7,678 nucleotides of DNA from Gallionellales bacterium CG03_land_8_20_14_0_80_55_15. GTDB lineage: Bacteria > Pseudomonadota > Gammaproteobacteria > Burkholderiales > Gallionellaceae. Below the pieces are notes generated by a model that was not told where the DNA came from, ran no database searches, and saw only the letters and a list, made by a program, of their open reading frames with translations. The stretch covers positions 1 to 7,678 of the forward strand of contig PEUR01000042.1 in the NCBI GenBank assembly GCA_002780675.1, written 5' to 3'. The translations under genes and the position numbers were made by a program. This document shows positions 1 to 6,944 of the stretch, piece after piece (position 1 is the first letter of the stretch; each line of letters begins with the position of its first letter).

Positions 1-663
1 GGGCAGTCCTATGCGAAACAAATCGCTTTTTTTTATTGCGAGCTGGCATCTGACGAAATTGCATCGGGCAACCCATTGGCGGCACACGCGCATCTGCAAC
101 AAGCGCTGAATGACTGTCCGGTCAGCGTGCGGGCTACCATCATGCTGGGTGATATGGCGCTTGCAGAAGGTAATACGGGAGAAGCGATCGCGCTCTGGCA
201 GGGAATAGAAACGCAGGATGCGCAATATTTACCGTTGGTCGCGGAATCCCTGTTAAAGGTTTACAGTCAGTTGGGGCGTGAGGCCGAATGTATCGAGTTG
301 TTGCGTAATTACCTGATTAAATATCATTCCATTGACCTTTTGAACGTGGTGTTTGACGGTATTTTAAAATATCAGGGACCGTCGTCTGCCTATAAATTGG
401 TGCTTGACGAACTTGAACGCAACCCGAGTTTGCTGGGATTGGATAAATTGCTGGAGGCGCGTTTGCTGGAAATCCCGATAGGTGAACGTGCCGATGTTCA
501 ACTGGTCAAGGATCTGGTGCATAAGCGCACACGTAGTTTGGCTATGTATCATTGCAGCCATTGCGGTTTTAAAGCACGTAAATTTTATTGGCATTGCCCG
601 GCCTGTCAGGCATGGGATAGTTATGCACCCCGACGCGATGAAGAAAGTGGTCTCCCTTTATGA
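1..663 (+). CDS. lapB: LapB (YciM), LPS assembly/LpxC-turnover regulator, 3' part
   Basis: The reading frame is open from the first base, so the start lies outside the window; 220 residues are visible. Helical TPR-like sequence (for example the [10 protein letters not shown] segment) fills most of it. The C-terminus has two CxxC pairs (Cys codons at 553, 562, 595 and 604) in the contexts YHCSHCGF and [10 protein letters not shown], which closely match the rubredoxin-like knuckle of E. coli LapB. The family is a membrane-anchored cytoplasmic protein of about 390 residues that works with the FtsH protease to degrade LpxC, balancing LPS against phospholipid. The N-terminal membrane anchor is not visible here. 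Its TGA stop overlaps the pyrF ATG (ATGA), so the two genes are probably translationally coupled. E. coli also has pyrF directly after lapB. The identification is secure because of the paired CxxC motifs. Confidence 0.95.
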   Translation, partial: GQSYAKQIAFFYCELASDEIASGNPLAAHAHLQQALNDCPVSVRATIMLGDMALAEGNTGEAIALWQGIETQDAQYLPLVAESLLKVYSQLGREAECIELLRNYLIKYHSIDLLNVVFDGILKYQGPSSAYKLVLDELERNPSLLGLDKLLEARLLEIPIGERADVQLVKDLVHKRTRSLAMYHCSHCGFKARKFYWHCPACQAWDSYAPRRDEESGLPL

Positions 664-1361
664 ACGATCCTAAAATTATTGTTGCACTTGATTTCCCGGG
701 CGCAGTTCCGGCACTGGCGCTTGCCCACCGCTTATCTCCCGAACTTTGCCGCCTTAAAGTTGGCAAGGAATTATTTACCGCGACCGGGCCGATTTTGCTC
801 GAACAGTTGATGCGTGGCGGATTTGAGATATTTCTGGATTTGAAGTTTCACGATATTCCCAATACCACCGCGCAAGCCTGCAAGGCGGCGGCCAGTCTGG
901 GGGTGTGGATGATCAACGTACACGCGTTAGGCGGGCGAAAGATGCTTGAGGCGGCGCAAATTGCGGTGTCCAATAGTGCGCGTCCGCCTAAGCTGATCGC
1001 GGTCACTATGTTGACCAGCATGGCGCAGGAAGACATTGCCGAGCTTGGTATCCAGTTCACTCCCGAGGAGATGGTGCTGCGGCTGGCAAAACTTGCGCAG
1101 GATGCCGGTCTGGACGGTGTGGTATGTTCCGCGCAGGAGACCGCAATGTTGCGTAAACAGTGCGGCAACAAATTTAGCCTGGTTACGCCGGGCATACGCC
1201 CGGAACACGCCAGTCTCGATGACCAGTCACGGGTGATGACCCCTCAGGCTGCGATGCAAGCCGGTTCCAGTTATCTGGTTATTGGCCGCCCGATTACCAA
1301 AGCCTCTGACCCTTTACAGGCTTTGCTTGCCATCAATCAGGACATTAGAGGGTTGGCATGA
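660..1361 (+). CDS. pyrF: Orotidine 5'-phosphate decarboxylase
   Basis: This cytosolic enzyme converts OMP to UMP, the last step of de novo pyrimidine synthesis. The 233-residue length is normal for the family. The N-terminal strand IIVALDF carries Asp11, and KVGKELF carries substrate-binding Lys33. The catalytic signature [10 protein letters not shown] (residues 60-69) gives the Asp60-Lys62-Asp65 charged network. The phosphate-binding end of the TIM barrel shows VTPGIRP (175-181) and YLVIGRPIT (205-213). The ATG at 660 overlaps the lapB stop and gives the expected N-terminus; the upstream purine stretch is only a weak ribosome site, which fits coupled translation. The TGA stop overlaps the next start (ATGA at 1358-1361). 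All catalytic residues are present, so it should be active. Confidence 0.97.
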   Translation: MNDPKIIVALDFPGAVPALALAHRLSPELCRLKVGKELFTATGPILLEQLMRGGFEIFLDLKFHDIPNTTAQACKAAASLGVWMINVHALGGRKMLEAAQIAVSNSARPPKLIAVTMLTSMAQEDIAELGIQFTPEEMVLRLAKLAQDAGLDGVVCSAQETAMLRKQCGNKFSLVTPGIRPEHASLDDQSRVMTPQAAMQAGSSYLVIGRPITKASDPLQALLAINQDIRGLA

Positions 1362-2296
1362 ACGTCCTGCCCTCATTCGCTGATGCCAGGGTTTTAATCG
1401 TGGGCGATGTGATGCTGGATCGTTACTGGTTCGGCGATGTGAATCGAATCTCGCCCGAAGCACCCGTACCTGTACTCAAGGTTGAGCGTGTCGAAGAGCG
1501 TCCGGGCGGTGCTGCCAATGTGGCGCGTAACATTGCTGCACTGGGCGCAGAGGCAACGTTGTTGTCGGTAGTGGGGCACGACGAGGCGGGGGCGTGTCTG
1601 GAGCGTTTGCTGGCTGAGCATAGCAATCTGAATGCGCTGCTGCACCGCGATAAAAGTGTTTCTACCATCATTAAATTGCGCGCCATCGCACGCCATCAGC
1701 AATTGCTGCGCATAGATTTTGAAACGCCGCCCAGCCATGAGGTTCTTCATGCCGCGTTAGCCGATTATCGTGCGCAGCTCCCATTGGCCGATGTCGTGAT
1801 TCTGTCAGACTATGGTAAAGGCGGCCTGGCACATATTGCCGAAATGATGCAGTTGGCGCGTGCCGCTGGCAAGCCGGTGCTGGTTGATCCCAAGGGGGAT
1901 GACTATGCGCGTTATCGAGGTGCTACCTTGCTGACCCCGAATCGCAGCGAGTTTCGCGAGGTGGCGGGAAGCTGGAAAACCGAAGCAGAACTGAATGCAA
2001 AAGCCGAACAACTGCGTACAGCATTGCAGCTTGAAGCATTATTGGTCACGCGTAGCGAAGACGGCATGAGTCTGTTCCGCGCCAATGAAGTGTTGCATGA
2101 ACCGACGCATACCCGAGAAGTGTTCGATGTCAGCGGTGCCGGGGATACCGTGATAGCAACGCTGGCGGTGATGCTGGCGAGTGGCGCGGACTTGTCCGAT
2201 GCCATGCGTATCGCCAATCGTGCTGCGGGTATTGTGGTGGGTAAACTGGGTACGGCGGTGGTCAGCCGTGAAGAAATTATTCAGGACATGCAGTGA
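1358..2296 (+). CDS. hldA: D-glycero-beta-D-manno-heptose-7-phosphate kinase (single-domain HldA/RfaE1)
   Basis: This is a PfkB/ribokinase-fold enzyme that phosphorylates heptose 7-phosphate at C1 on the way to ADP-heptose for the LPS inner core. It has 312 residues. [15 protein letters not shown] lies at 12-26, followed by the substrate region [11 protein letters not shown] (30-40) and the PfkB-type glycine motif [10 protein letters not shown] (49-58). The ATP/catalytic signature DVSGAGDT is at 257-264, with Asp263 as the expected catalytic base. E. coli HldE is a fusion of about 477 residues with a C-terminal adenylyltransferase. That domain is absent here, so a separate HldC/RfaE2 should be encoded elsewhere. 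A good AGAGG ribosome site (1347-1351) precedes the ATG at a 6-nt spacing, and the ATG overlaps the pyrF stop. hldD, which acts later in the same pathway, follows. Confidence 0.95.
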   Translation: MNVLPSFADARVLIVGDVMLDRYWFGDVNRISPEAPVPVLKVERVEERPGGAANVARNIAALGAEATLLSVVGHDEAGACLERLLAEHSNLNALLHRDKSVSTIIKLRAIARHQQLLRIDFETPPSHEVLHAALADYRAQLPLADVVILSDYGKGGLAHIAEMMQLARAAGKPVLVDPKGDDYARYRGATLLTPNRSEFREVAGSWKTEAELNAKAEQLRTALQLEALLVTRSEDGMSLFRANEVLHEPTHTREVFDVSGAGDTVIATLAVMLASGADLSDAMRIANRAAGIVVGKLGTAVVSREEIIQDMQ

Positions 2297-2302
2297 AGAG
2301 GG

Positions 2303-2384
2303 GGAGTGGTAAGTAGTGAGTGGTGGGGTTTCACTGGCTACTGAGGTGCGTAGCACCGCTCCGTTTACTACTTACTTTATCTCC
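2303..2384. repeat. Imperfect inverted repeat in the hldA-hldD gap
   Basis: The 116-bp gap between hldA and hldD contains the arms GTAAGTAGT (2309-2317) and ACTACTTAC (2367-2375), which are perfect complements. In RNA the pairing can continue inward through G-U wobbles to about 15 bp (2309-2323 with 2361-2375). An outer GGAG (2303-2306) can pair with CTCC (2381-2384). Nested in the loop is a second hairpin, GGTGC-gta-GCACC (2345-2357). No U-run follows, so it does not look like an intrinsic terminator. It may be a REP/MITE-like intergenic element or a processing or attenuation structure within the operon. The pairing was worked out by eye only; the function is unknown. Confidence 0.6.
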
Positions 2385-2402
2385 ATATTTATCAAAGCAA
2401 GT

Positions 2403-2406
2403 GAGG
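2403..2406 (+). promoter_or_regulatory. Ribosome binding site fixing the hldD start
   Basis: GAGG lies 6 nt before the ATG at 2413. This supports 2413 over an in-frame GTG at 2320, which would add 31 residues in front of the Rossmann-fold strand [12 protein letters not shown]. Those 31 residues would be encoded by the inverted-repeat region and do not belong to the family. Confidence 0.8.
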
Positions 2407-2412
2407 CTACTT

Positions 2413-3411
2413 ATGTACTACATCGTCACCGGCGCAGCCGGCTTTATTGGTTCAAATCTGGTCAAGGCGCTGAATGCGCGTGGCGAGACCAATATCATCG
2501 CGGTAGATAATTTCAGGAATGCCGATAAGTTCAAGAATCTGGTGGATTGTGAAATCGCTGATTATTTGGACAAGGCGGATTTTCTGAAAAAAATTCAGGA
2601 AGGGTTTTTTGACGGGCTGATTAAGGCGGTGTTACATCAGGGCGCTTGTTCAGACACCATGGAAACCGATGGACGTTACATGATGGAAAACAACTATCAG
2701 TACACACTGGAGTTGCTCAATTATTGCCAGAGTGAGGATGTGCCGTTTCTATACGCTTCGTCCGCCTCCGTTTATGGCGGCGGTAGCGTGTTCAAGGAAA
2801 GTCGGGAATTTGAGTCACCGCTGAATATCTATGCCTATTCCAAATTTTTGTTTGATCAGATTGTGCGCCGCCGCAGAGCCAAGCGTAGCGCGCAGATCGT
2901 CGGATTGCGCTATTTCAACGTGTATGGGCCTCGCGAACAACACAAGGGGCGCATGGCCTCGGTTGCGTTCCATTTTTTCAATCAGTATCGAGCTTGCGGC
3001 CAGGTGAAACTGTTTGAAGGCTGTGAGGGCTATGGCAACGGCGGGCAGTTACGCGATTTTGTTTCGATCGAAGATGTGGTCAAGGTCAATATGTATTTCC
3101 TCGATCATCCGAACAAATCCGGTATTTTCAATCTGGGTACGGGCAAAGCACAGAGCTTCAACGATGTTGCCGTAGCGACTATCAATACCTTGCGCGTAGC
3201 CGAAGGCAAGTGTGCGTCCAGCCTTGCTGAATTGCTTGAGCAGGGATTGATCGAGTACATTCCTTTCCCGGATGCCTTGCGTGGCAAGTATCAAAGTTAC
3301 ACTCAGGCTGATATTACCGCGCTGCGTAATAGCGGTTATGGTGATATATTCCTTAATGTCGAGCAGGGCGTAGACCGGTATGTGCAACATCTGCTCAAGG
3401 TGGCAGGCTAA
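2413..3411 (+). CDS. hldD: ADP-L-glycero-D-manno-heptose 6-epimerase
   Basis: This cytosolic short-chain dehydrogenase/reductase epimerises ADP-D,D-heptose to ADP-L,D-heptose, the donor used by the inner-core heptosyltransferases. From the ATG it has 332 residues, close to the family length. The NADP-binding motif is GAAGFIG (7-13), and YASSASVYG contains Ser116. The catalytic pair is Tyr140 and Lys144 (YAYSK), and Lys178 lies in [12 protein letters not shown]; these positions match the numbering I recall for E. coli Hld[10 protein letters not shown] (214-222) and FNLGTG (239-244) are also typical. A small glycine-rich insertion, GYGNGGQ (206-212), precedes RDFV relative to E. coli. hldA lies upstream across a 116-bp gap with an inverted repeat, and cysM follows after a short gap. 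A weak, unconvincing promoter-like pair (TTTACT 2364, TATTTA 2386) lies in the gap. Confidence 0.97.
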   Translation: MYYIVTGAAGFIGSNLVKALNARGETNIIAVDNFRNADKFKNLVDCEIADYLDKADFLKKIQEGFFDGLIKAVLHQGACSDTMETDGRYMMENNYQYTLELLNYCQSEDVPFLYASSASVYGGGSVFKESREFESPLNIYAYSKFLFDQIVRRRRAKRSAQIVGLRYFNVYGPREQHKGRMASVAFHFFNQYRACGQVKLFEGCEGYGNGGQLRDFVSIEDVVKVNMYFLDHPNKSGIFNLGTGKAQSFNDVAVATINTLRVAEGKCASSLAELLEQGLIEYIPFPDALRGKYQSYTQADITALRNSGYGDIFLNVEQGVDRYVQHLLKVAG

Positions 3412-3443
3412 CCGCCATTGTGCCAATCAACAGAAAGCGATTG

Positions 3444-4331
3444 ATGTTCTCAACCCTGGAAAATTATGTCGGAAATACGCCGCTGGTCCGCTTGAAGCGT
3501 ATCCCGGGCAATACCAGTAATGTGTTGCTGGCCAAGCTGGAAGGCAATAATCCGGCTGGTTCAGTGAAGGATAGACCAGCGCTTTCGATGATACTTCACG
3601 CCGAGCAGCGCGGTGAGATTGTGCCGGGCGATACGCTGATCGAGGCGACCAGTGGCAATACCGGTATTGCCCTGGCGATGGCGGCCGCGATGCGCGGCTA
3701 CAAGATGGTTCTGGTGATGCCTGAGAATCAGAGCGTGGAACGCCGTCAGACCATGCGCGCATTGGGTGCCGAGCTGGTGCTGACGGCGACAGCGGGTAGC
3801 ATGGAGCTGGCGCGCGACACGGCTGAGCAGATGCGCGACGCGGGCAGGGGCATTATCCTCGATCAATTTGCCAATCCTGACAATCCCCTGGCGCATTACG
3901 AAGGAACCGCACCGGAAATCTGGCGCGATACAGAAGGCAAGCTGACGCACTTTGTTAGTTGTATGGGGACGACGGGCACCATCATGGGGTGTGCGCGTTT
4001 CTTCAAAGAGCAGCGTCAAAAAGTAGAAATTATTGGCGTGCAACCGGAGCAGGGCGCGCAAATTCCCGGTATCAGAAAATGGCCGGAAGCCTATTTGCCC
4101 AAGATTTACGATGGCAAAATGGTAGACAGGCTGGAGGCAGTTTGTCAGGAGGATGCGGAAGAAATGACCCGCAGACTGGCGCGCGAGGAGGGGATATTCT
4201 GTGGCATTTCATCCGGTGGCGCGCTAAGCGTTGCCTTGCGAGTTTCGCGGCAGGTTGAAAATTCGGTCATTGTGTTTATCGTCTGCGATCGGGGTGACCG
4301 TTATTTGTCTACGGGCGTGTTCCCGGTTTAA
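3444..4331 (+). CDS. cysM: Cysteine synthase B (O-acetylserine sulfhydrylase B)
   Basis: This PLP enzyme makes cysteine from O-acetylserine and sulfide; CysM enzymes also accept thiosulfate to make S-sulfocysteine. From the ATG at 3444 it has 295 residues beginning MFSTLENYVGNTPLVRL, which aligns with the E. coli CysM N-terminus. An in-frame GTG at 3420 would add eight unlikely residues. The PLP lysine is Lys42 in GNNPAGSVKDR. Cofactor loops are TSGNTG (69-74), GTTGT (175-179) and SSGGA (256-260). The IPGIRKW loop (207-213) is CysM-type, with Lys where E. coli has a second Arg. The C-terminus stops at STGVFPV, about 8-10 residues shorter than E. coli CysM. The start has only a weak ribosome site (AGAAAG). 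cysM downstream of hldA-hldD is an arrangement I associate with betaproteobacteria. Confidence 0.95.
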   Translation: MFSTLENYVGNTPLVRLKRIPGNTSNVLLAKLEGNNPAGSVKDRPALSMILHAEQRGEIVPGDTLIEATSGNTGIALAMAAAMRGYKMVLVMPENQSVERRQTMRALGAELVLTATAGSMELARDTAEQMRDAGRGIILDQFANPDNPLAHYEGTAPEIWRDTEGKLTHFVSCMGTTGTIMGCARFFKEQRQKVEIIGVQPEQGAQIPGIRKWPEAYLPKIYDGKMVDRLEAVCQEDAEEMTRRLAREEGIFCGISSGGALSVALRVSRQVENSVIVFIVCDRGDRYLSTGVFPV

Positions 4332-4345
4332 TTTTTACGGTTTGA

Positions 4346-4391
4346 TTTTCCTGGTTTGAGCATTGAATCGCTAAACCTGAAAACCCTTTTT
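4346..4391 (+). terminator. Possible weak intrinsic terminator after cysM
   Basis: TTTTC-ct-GGTTT (4346-4357) can pair with AAACC-t-GAAAA (4373-4383). This leaves a 15-nt loop and is followed by CCC and five T residues (4387-4391). It sits 15 bases after the cysM stop, the right place for an operon terminator. However, the stem is AT-rich, interrupted by an internal loop, and separated from the T-run, so it is a poor example. Confidence 0.35.
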
Positions 4392-4443
4392 CATCCAAAA
4401 AATTAACCAATTAAATCAATATGTTGCATGGATTTAGCGATTC
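4365..4443. repeat. Spaced 11-bp inverted repeat
   Basis: GAATCGCTAAA (4365-4375) and TTTAGCGATTC (4433-4443) are exact reverse complements 57 bases apart. The left arm overlaps the loop and 3' arm of the candidate cysM terminator, so the two folds cannot form together. Function unknown. Confidence 0.6.
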
Positions 4444-4503
4444 TCCTGCCAGGTGATGGAGTTAATTGTGATAGGTATTTGAATAGGTTCTTGTTTGTTC
4501 TTG

Positions 4504-4530
4504 ACCCTGGAAAAATACTTTTTCCAGGGT
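4504..4530. repeat. Perfect 12-bp stem-loop with 3-nt loop
   Basis: ACCCTGGAAAAA (4504-4515) and TTTTTCCAGGGT (4519-4530) pair perfectly around the loop TAC. The GC-rich part is at the base and the A/T tract at the tip, the reverse of a canonical intrinsic terminator, and no T-run follows on either strand. It can form in transcripts from either side. It may protect or define the 3' ends of both converging transcripts, or be a protein-binding palindrome. Confidence 0.75.
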
Positions 4531-4612
4531 AAGTAAAAGCTGCTTGTTCAATTTTCTCGTCATCGCGGTGAATGCCCGTAACGAACAAGTTTCGCTGATC
4601 TCTTGTCGCGCC

Positions 4613-5548
4613 TCAGAATGCCAGCACTTGAATCACACGCTCATGTTTGTTATTGACGGCAAGTTCCATCGGGGTTAAGCCCGCGTAGGTCTTTAGTTTC
4701 CTGTCGGCTCCCTGTTCCAGCAACAGTTCGACCAGTTCGAGATAACCGGATGCTGCGGCTTTGTGCAACGCGGTCATTCCATCATTGGCGGCCGTATCCA
4801 GATTGACTCCGCTGGCTATCAAGAGTGCCGCTCCTTCCAGATTGTTGCGTGCCGTTGCCTGCATGAGGGGAGTCCAGCCGAAATTATTGCGTGTATCTGT
4901 TCGGGCATGATGTTCAATGAGTATCCTTGTGCAGGCGGTATGGCAGCCAAAAACCGCCCAGTGCAAGGCGCTATTGCCGCCCAGGTCAAGGGCGTTGATG
5001 TCTGCCGAGGATTTGATCAGTAGTTCGGTAATTTCAATATTGCCCAGGAAAGCCGCCAGCATCAGAGGAGTCCAGCCGCGATTGTCACGGATTTCAGTGC
5101 TGATCGGAACTTGGATAAATAAGGCTACTGCCGCACGATTGTTCTCTTCGATTGCATCAAAAAATCCCTCTAGTGTGACGTAAAAGCCGAGTTTTTTTAA
5201 TTCGTCCCTGATGTCTGCGGGGGGGGCTGGCCAGCTGTTTTCCAGGGTTGCATGTGGGGTAAAGTTTACAAACAAGTCTGATGATGCATCCCAGATGTCT
5301 TTGTTTTTATCGGGGGATTCCTGAGCCGCATGAACCAGGCTCAGGTACATGATTTCTGCTGCGACCTCGGGTGGAAAACCAACGCGATCGCCCCTGTTGG
5401 TGACCATTAAATCCATAAAGCAATGATCAATTTCATCGCTATCCCATAACGACATGATTTGTTCCAGAATGCGCGGGTACTTGCTTTCCAGCGCGTAGGG
5501 ATAATGTTCGGTTGATCCACCCAGGATTCTGATTAGCCGCTGGTTCAT
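4613..5548 (-). CDS. Ankyrin-repeat protein with unassigned N-terminal region
   Basis: The 311-residue product has no signal peptide or membrane segment, so it is probably cytoplasmic. Residues 1-110 are not a repeat. They contain YPRILEQIMSLW (24-35), a negatively charged stretch, and NRGDRVGFPPEVAAEI (51-66); I cannot assign this part to a named domain. From about 124 to the end there are five to six ankyrin units: a degenerate one (124-156), three clear ones starting at RGWTPLMLAA, GGNSALHWAV and FGWTPLMQAT, then GMTALHKAAASG (257-268) and a capping AGLTPMELAV (289-298). Ankyrin repeats mediate protein-protein contacts, so a binding or adaptor role is an inference and the partner is unknown. 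The ATG is 13 nt past the amiC stop. Its ribosome site AAGGA (5559-5563) overlaps that stop codon (TAAGGATGG), suggesting coupling to amiC and co-transcription with tsaE-amiC. Confidence 0.88.
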   Translation of the reverse strand: MNQRLIRILGGSTEHYPYALESKYPRILEQIMSLWDSDEIDHCFMDLMVTNRGDRVGFPPEVAAEIMYLSLVHAAQESPDKNKDIWDASSDLFVNFTPHATLENSWPAPPADIRDELKKLGFYVTLEGFFDAIEENNRAAVALFIQVPISTEIRDNRGWTPLMLAAFLGNIEITELLIKSSADINALDLGGNSALHWAVFGCHTACTRILIEHHARTDTRNNFGWTPLMQATARNNLEGAALLIASGVNLDTAANDGMTALHKAAASGYLELVELLLEQGADRKLKTYAGLTPMELAVNNKHERVIQVLAF

Positions 5549-5558
5549 GATGTAGCCA

Positions 5559-5563
5559 TCCTT
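5559..5563 (-). promoter_or_regulatory. Ribosome binding site of the ankyrin gene, overlapping the amiC stop
   Basis: On the minus strand TAAGGATGG contains both the amiC TAA and the AAGGA ribosome site, 10 nt before the ATG at 5548. Ribosomes ending amiC would therefore sit on the next gene's initiation region. Confidence 0.65.
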
Positions 5564-6944
5564 AATTGTTTTGCGCGATGTTGTGTCTGGAGAGCGCAGG
5601 GTTTTTGGAAAAATAGCGATTGATACCGTTCAAGATGGCATTGGCTAATTTTAATTGATAATTTTCATCGTTCAGGCGACGTTCCTCGCTGGGATTGCTG
5701 ATGAAAGCGGTTTCTACCAGGATGGACGGAATGTCGGGCGATTTTAATACGGCAAAGCCGGCTTGTTCGACGTGACCGCTATGCAAGTCATTGATTTGGT
5801 TTAGTTCTCCCAGAACATGTTTGGCCAATGTCAGACTGTCGTTGATGGTGGCGGTTTGCGACAAGTCCAGCAAGGTGCGTGCAAGATAAGGGTCTTTGAC
5901 AGCGATATTTACCCCGCCTATCAAATCGGCCTCATTTTCCTTCTTGGCCAGCCAGCGTGCGGCGGTGCTGGTTGCGCCGTGCTCGGAAAGGGCGAATACC
6001 GATGAGCCATGCGCATTCGGCTTGATAAAGGCATCTGCGTGTATGGAAACAAATAGATCTGCGCGCGCTTTGCGCGCCTTTGCGGTACGACCACCCAGCG
6101 GGATGAAATAGTCACCCTCGCGGATAAGTACGCCCCGCATATTCGGAGTGTTATTGATTAGCCCATTCAGCCTGCGCGCAATGGCCAGCGTGACATTTTT
6201 TTCCTGTGAACCATTGCTGCCGCGCGCGCCGGGGTCTTCACCGCCGTGTCCGGCATCAATCGCGATAATCAGCGTGCGGGCGCGTAGTTCGGGTATATTT
6301 TTCCCGGAAATTGCAGGCATCGGCGCAGGTGGGCGGGTGTCATGGTTGCTGAGGACGTTGCTGCCGGTCACCTCGGGTGTTGCCATGGTGTCATTCGCGG
6401 GAGGGGTTTCGGTTAACGGAGTAGCGGCAGGTGAGTCGGTGCTGGCTGGCGGGGTAACTTTGTCGGGCTCCAATAGCGCCAGTAACGGGTCGGCCGGGTG
6501 GGAGGGGTAGATGTCCAGTACCAGACGGTTGCCGTACTCGCCAACCGGGTTTAGATCGAACAGTTGGGGCTTGACCTGGGTCTTGAGATCCAACACCAGA
6601 CGCACCACGCCAGGCTTGAAACGACCTACGCGCACGCTTTTGATGTAAGGGTCATTGCCCGCAATTTTGCTGGTGAGTTGGTTGAGGGCATCGTTTATAT
6701 CCACCTCCTCCAGATCAATGACTAAACGATCTGGATTGTTGACCAAAAACATGTTGTGCCGGATAGCCTGCCGGGATTCCAGTGTCAGACGGGTGTAATC
6801 CTGTGCTGGCCAGATACGGGTTGCGATAATTTCTATGCCGGCGTGCGCGGCGGAGACCCCCACGCAGAACAGCACTGCCGCCAGTCGCACGCTGCCAGCA
6901 AGCCACTGTGAAGGTGTGAAAAACTTTATAACTGCTGCAAACAT
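5562..6944 (-). CDS. amiC: Periplasmic N-acetylmuramoyl-L-alanine amidase with AMIN domain
   Basis: This enzyme cleaves the amide bond between MurNAc and the stem peptide, splitting septal peptidoglycan for daughter-cell separation. It has 460 residues. A Sec-type signal peptide (hydrophobic 16-33, likely cut after Ala-His-Ala at 35) lacks the twin arginine of E. coli AmiC. An AMIN domain (about 36-148), expected to direct it to the septum, is followed by a Pro/Thr/Ala-rich linker (about 150-220) and an Amidase_3 domain (224-446). Zinc ligands are His233 (DAGHGG), Glu248 (QEKN) and His302 (SIHADA), with catalytic Glu411 (LVETAFISN). The segment SEHGATSTAARWLAKKENEA (320-339) corresponds to the inhibitory insertion of division amidases activated by EnvC/NlpD-type LytM factors. 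The start overlaps the tsaE 3' end by 19 bp and has a good AGGA site. AmiB is the main alternative name. Confidence 0.94.
   Translation of the reverse strand: MFAAVIKFFTPSQWLAGSVRLAAVLFCVGVSAAHAGIEIIATRIWPAQDYTRLTLESRQAIRHNMFLVNNPDRLVIDLEEVDINDALNQLTSKIAGNDPYIKSVRVGRFKPGVVRLVLDLKTQVKPQLFDLNPVGEYGNRLVLDIYPSHPADPLLALLEPDKVTPPASTDSPAATPLTETPPANDTMATPEVTGSNVLSNHDTRPPAPMPAISGKNIPELRARTLIIAIDAGHGGEDPGARGSNGSQEKNVTLAIARRLNGLINNTPNMRGVLIREGDYFIPLGGRTAKARKARADLFVSIHADAFIKPNAHGSSVFALSEHGATSTAARWLAKKENEADLIGGVNIAVKDPYLARTLLDLSQTATINDSLTLAKHVLGELNQINDLHSGHVEQAGFAVLKSPDIPSILVETAFISNPSEERRLNDENYQLKLANAILNGINRYFSKNPALSRHNIAQNN

Larger units (their letters stand above)
4332..4612. other. Convergent intergenic region between cysM and the ankyrin gene
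   Basis: These 281 bases separate the 3' ends of two opposing gene series. The stretch is visibly more AT-rich than its flanks. I see a terminator-like fold close to cysM, a spaced inverted repeat, a perfect stem-loop near 4504, a short direct repeat GTTCTTG (4487-4493 and 4497-4503), and a 7-bp inverted pair CTTGTTC/GAACAAG (4543-4549 and 4583-4589). The minus strand stays open in the ankyrin gene's frame down to a TAA at 4403-4405, but I do not consider it coding. No RNA gene is recognisable. Confidence 0.7.

Noticed and set aside
2364..2391. Sigma70-like promoter before hldD (TTTACT, 16 bp, TATTTA)
   Set aside because: It has only about 4/6 and 3/6 matches in AT-rich DNA, overlapping the inverted repeat; too weak to annotate as a feature.
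2320..2412. In-frame GTG extension of hldD by 31 residues
   Set aside because: The extra residues precede the Rossmann strand that normally begins the protein, come from inverted-repeat DNA, and the ATG at 2413 has a good GAGG site.
3420..3443. GTG start adding eight residues to cysM
   Set aside because: Family members begin at the STLE..GNTPLV stretch, which the ATG at 3444 provides; the GTG has no well-spaced ribosome site.
3561..4061. Minus-strand 166-codon open frame opposite cysM
   Set aside because: It is a His/Arg-rich translation typical of the antisense of a GC-biased gene, and cysM is unambiguous on the other strand.
4403..4588. Small minus-strand gene of 61 codons starting at a TTG
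   Set aside because: There is no ribosome site or recognisable motif. It spans the perfect stem-loop and is simply the open continuation of the ankyrin frame.
6148..6510. Plus-strand 120-codon open frame opposite amiC
   Set aside because: It is antisense to the Pro/Thr-rich linker and start of the amidase domain of a clear gene; its Gly/Ser/Val-rich composition is a by-product of that linker.
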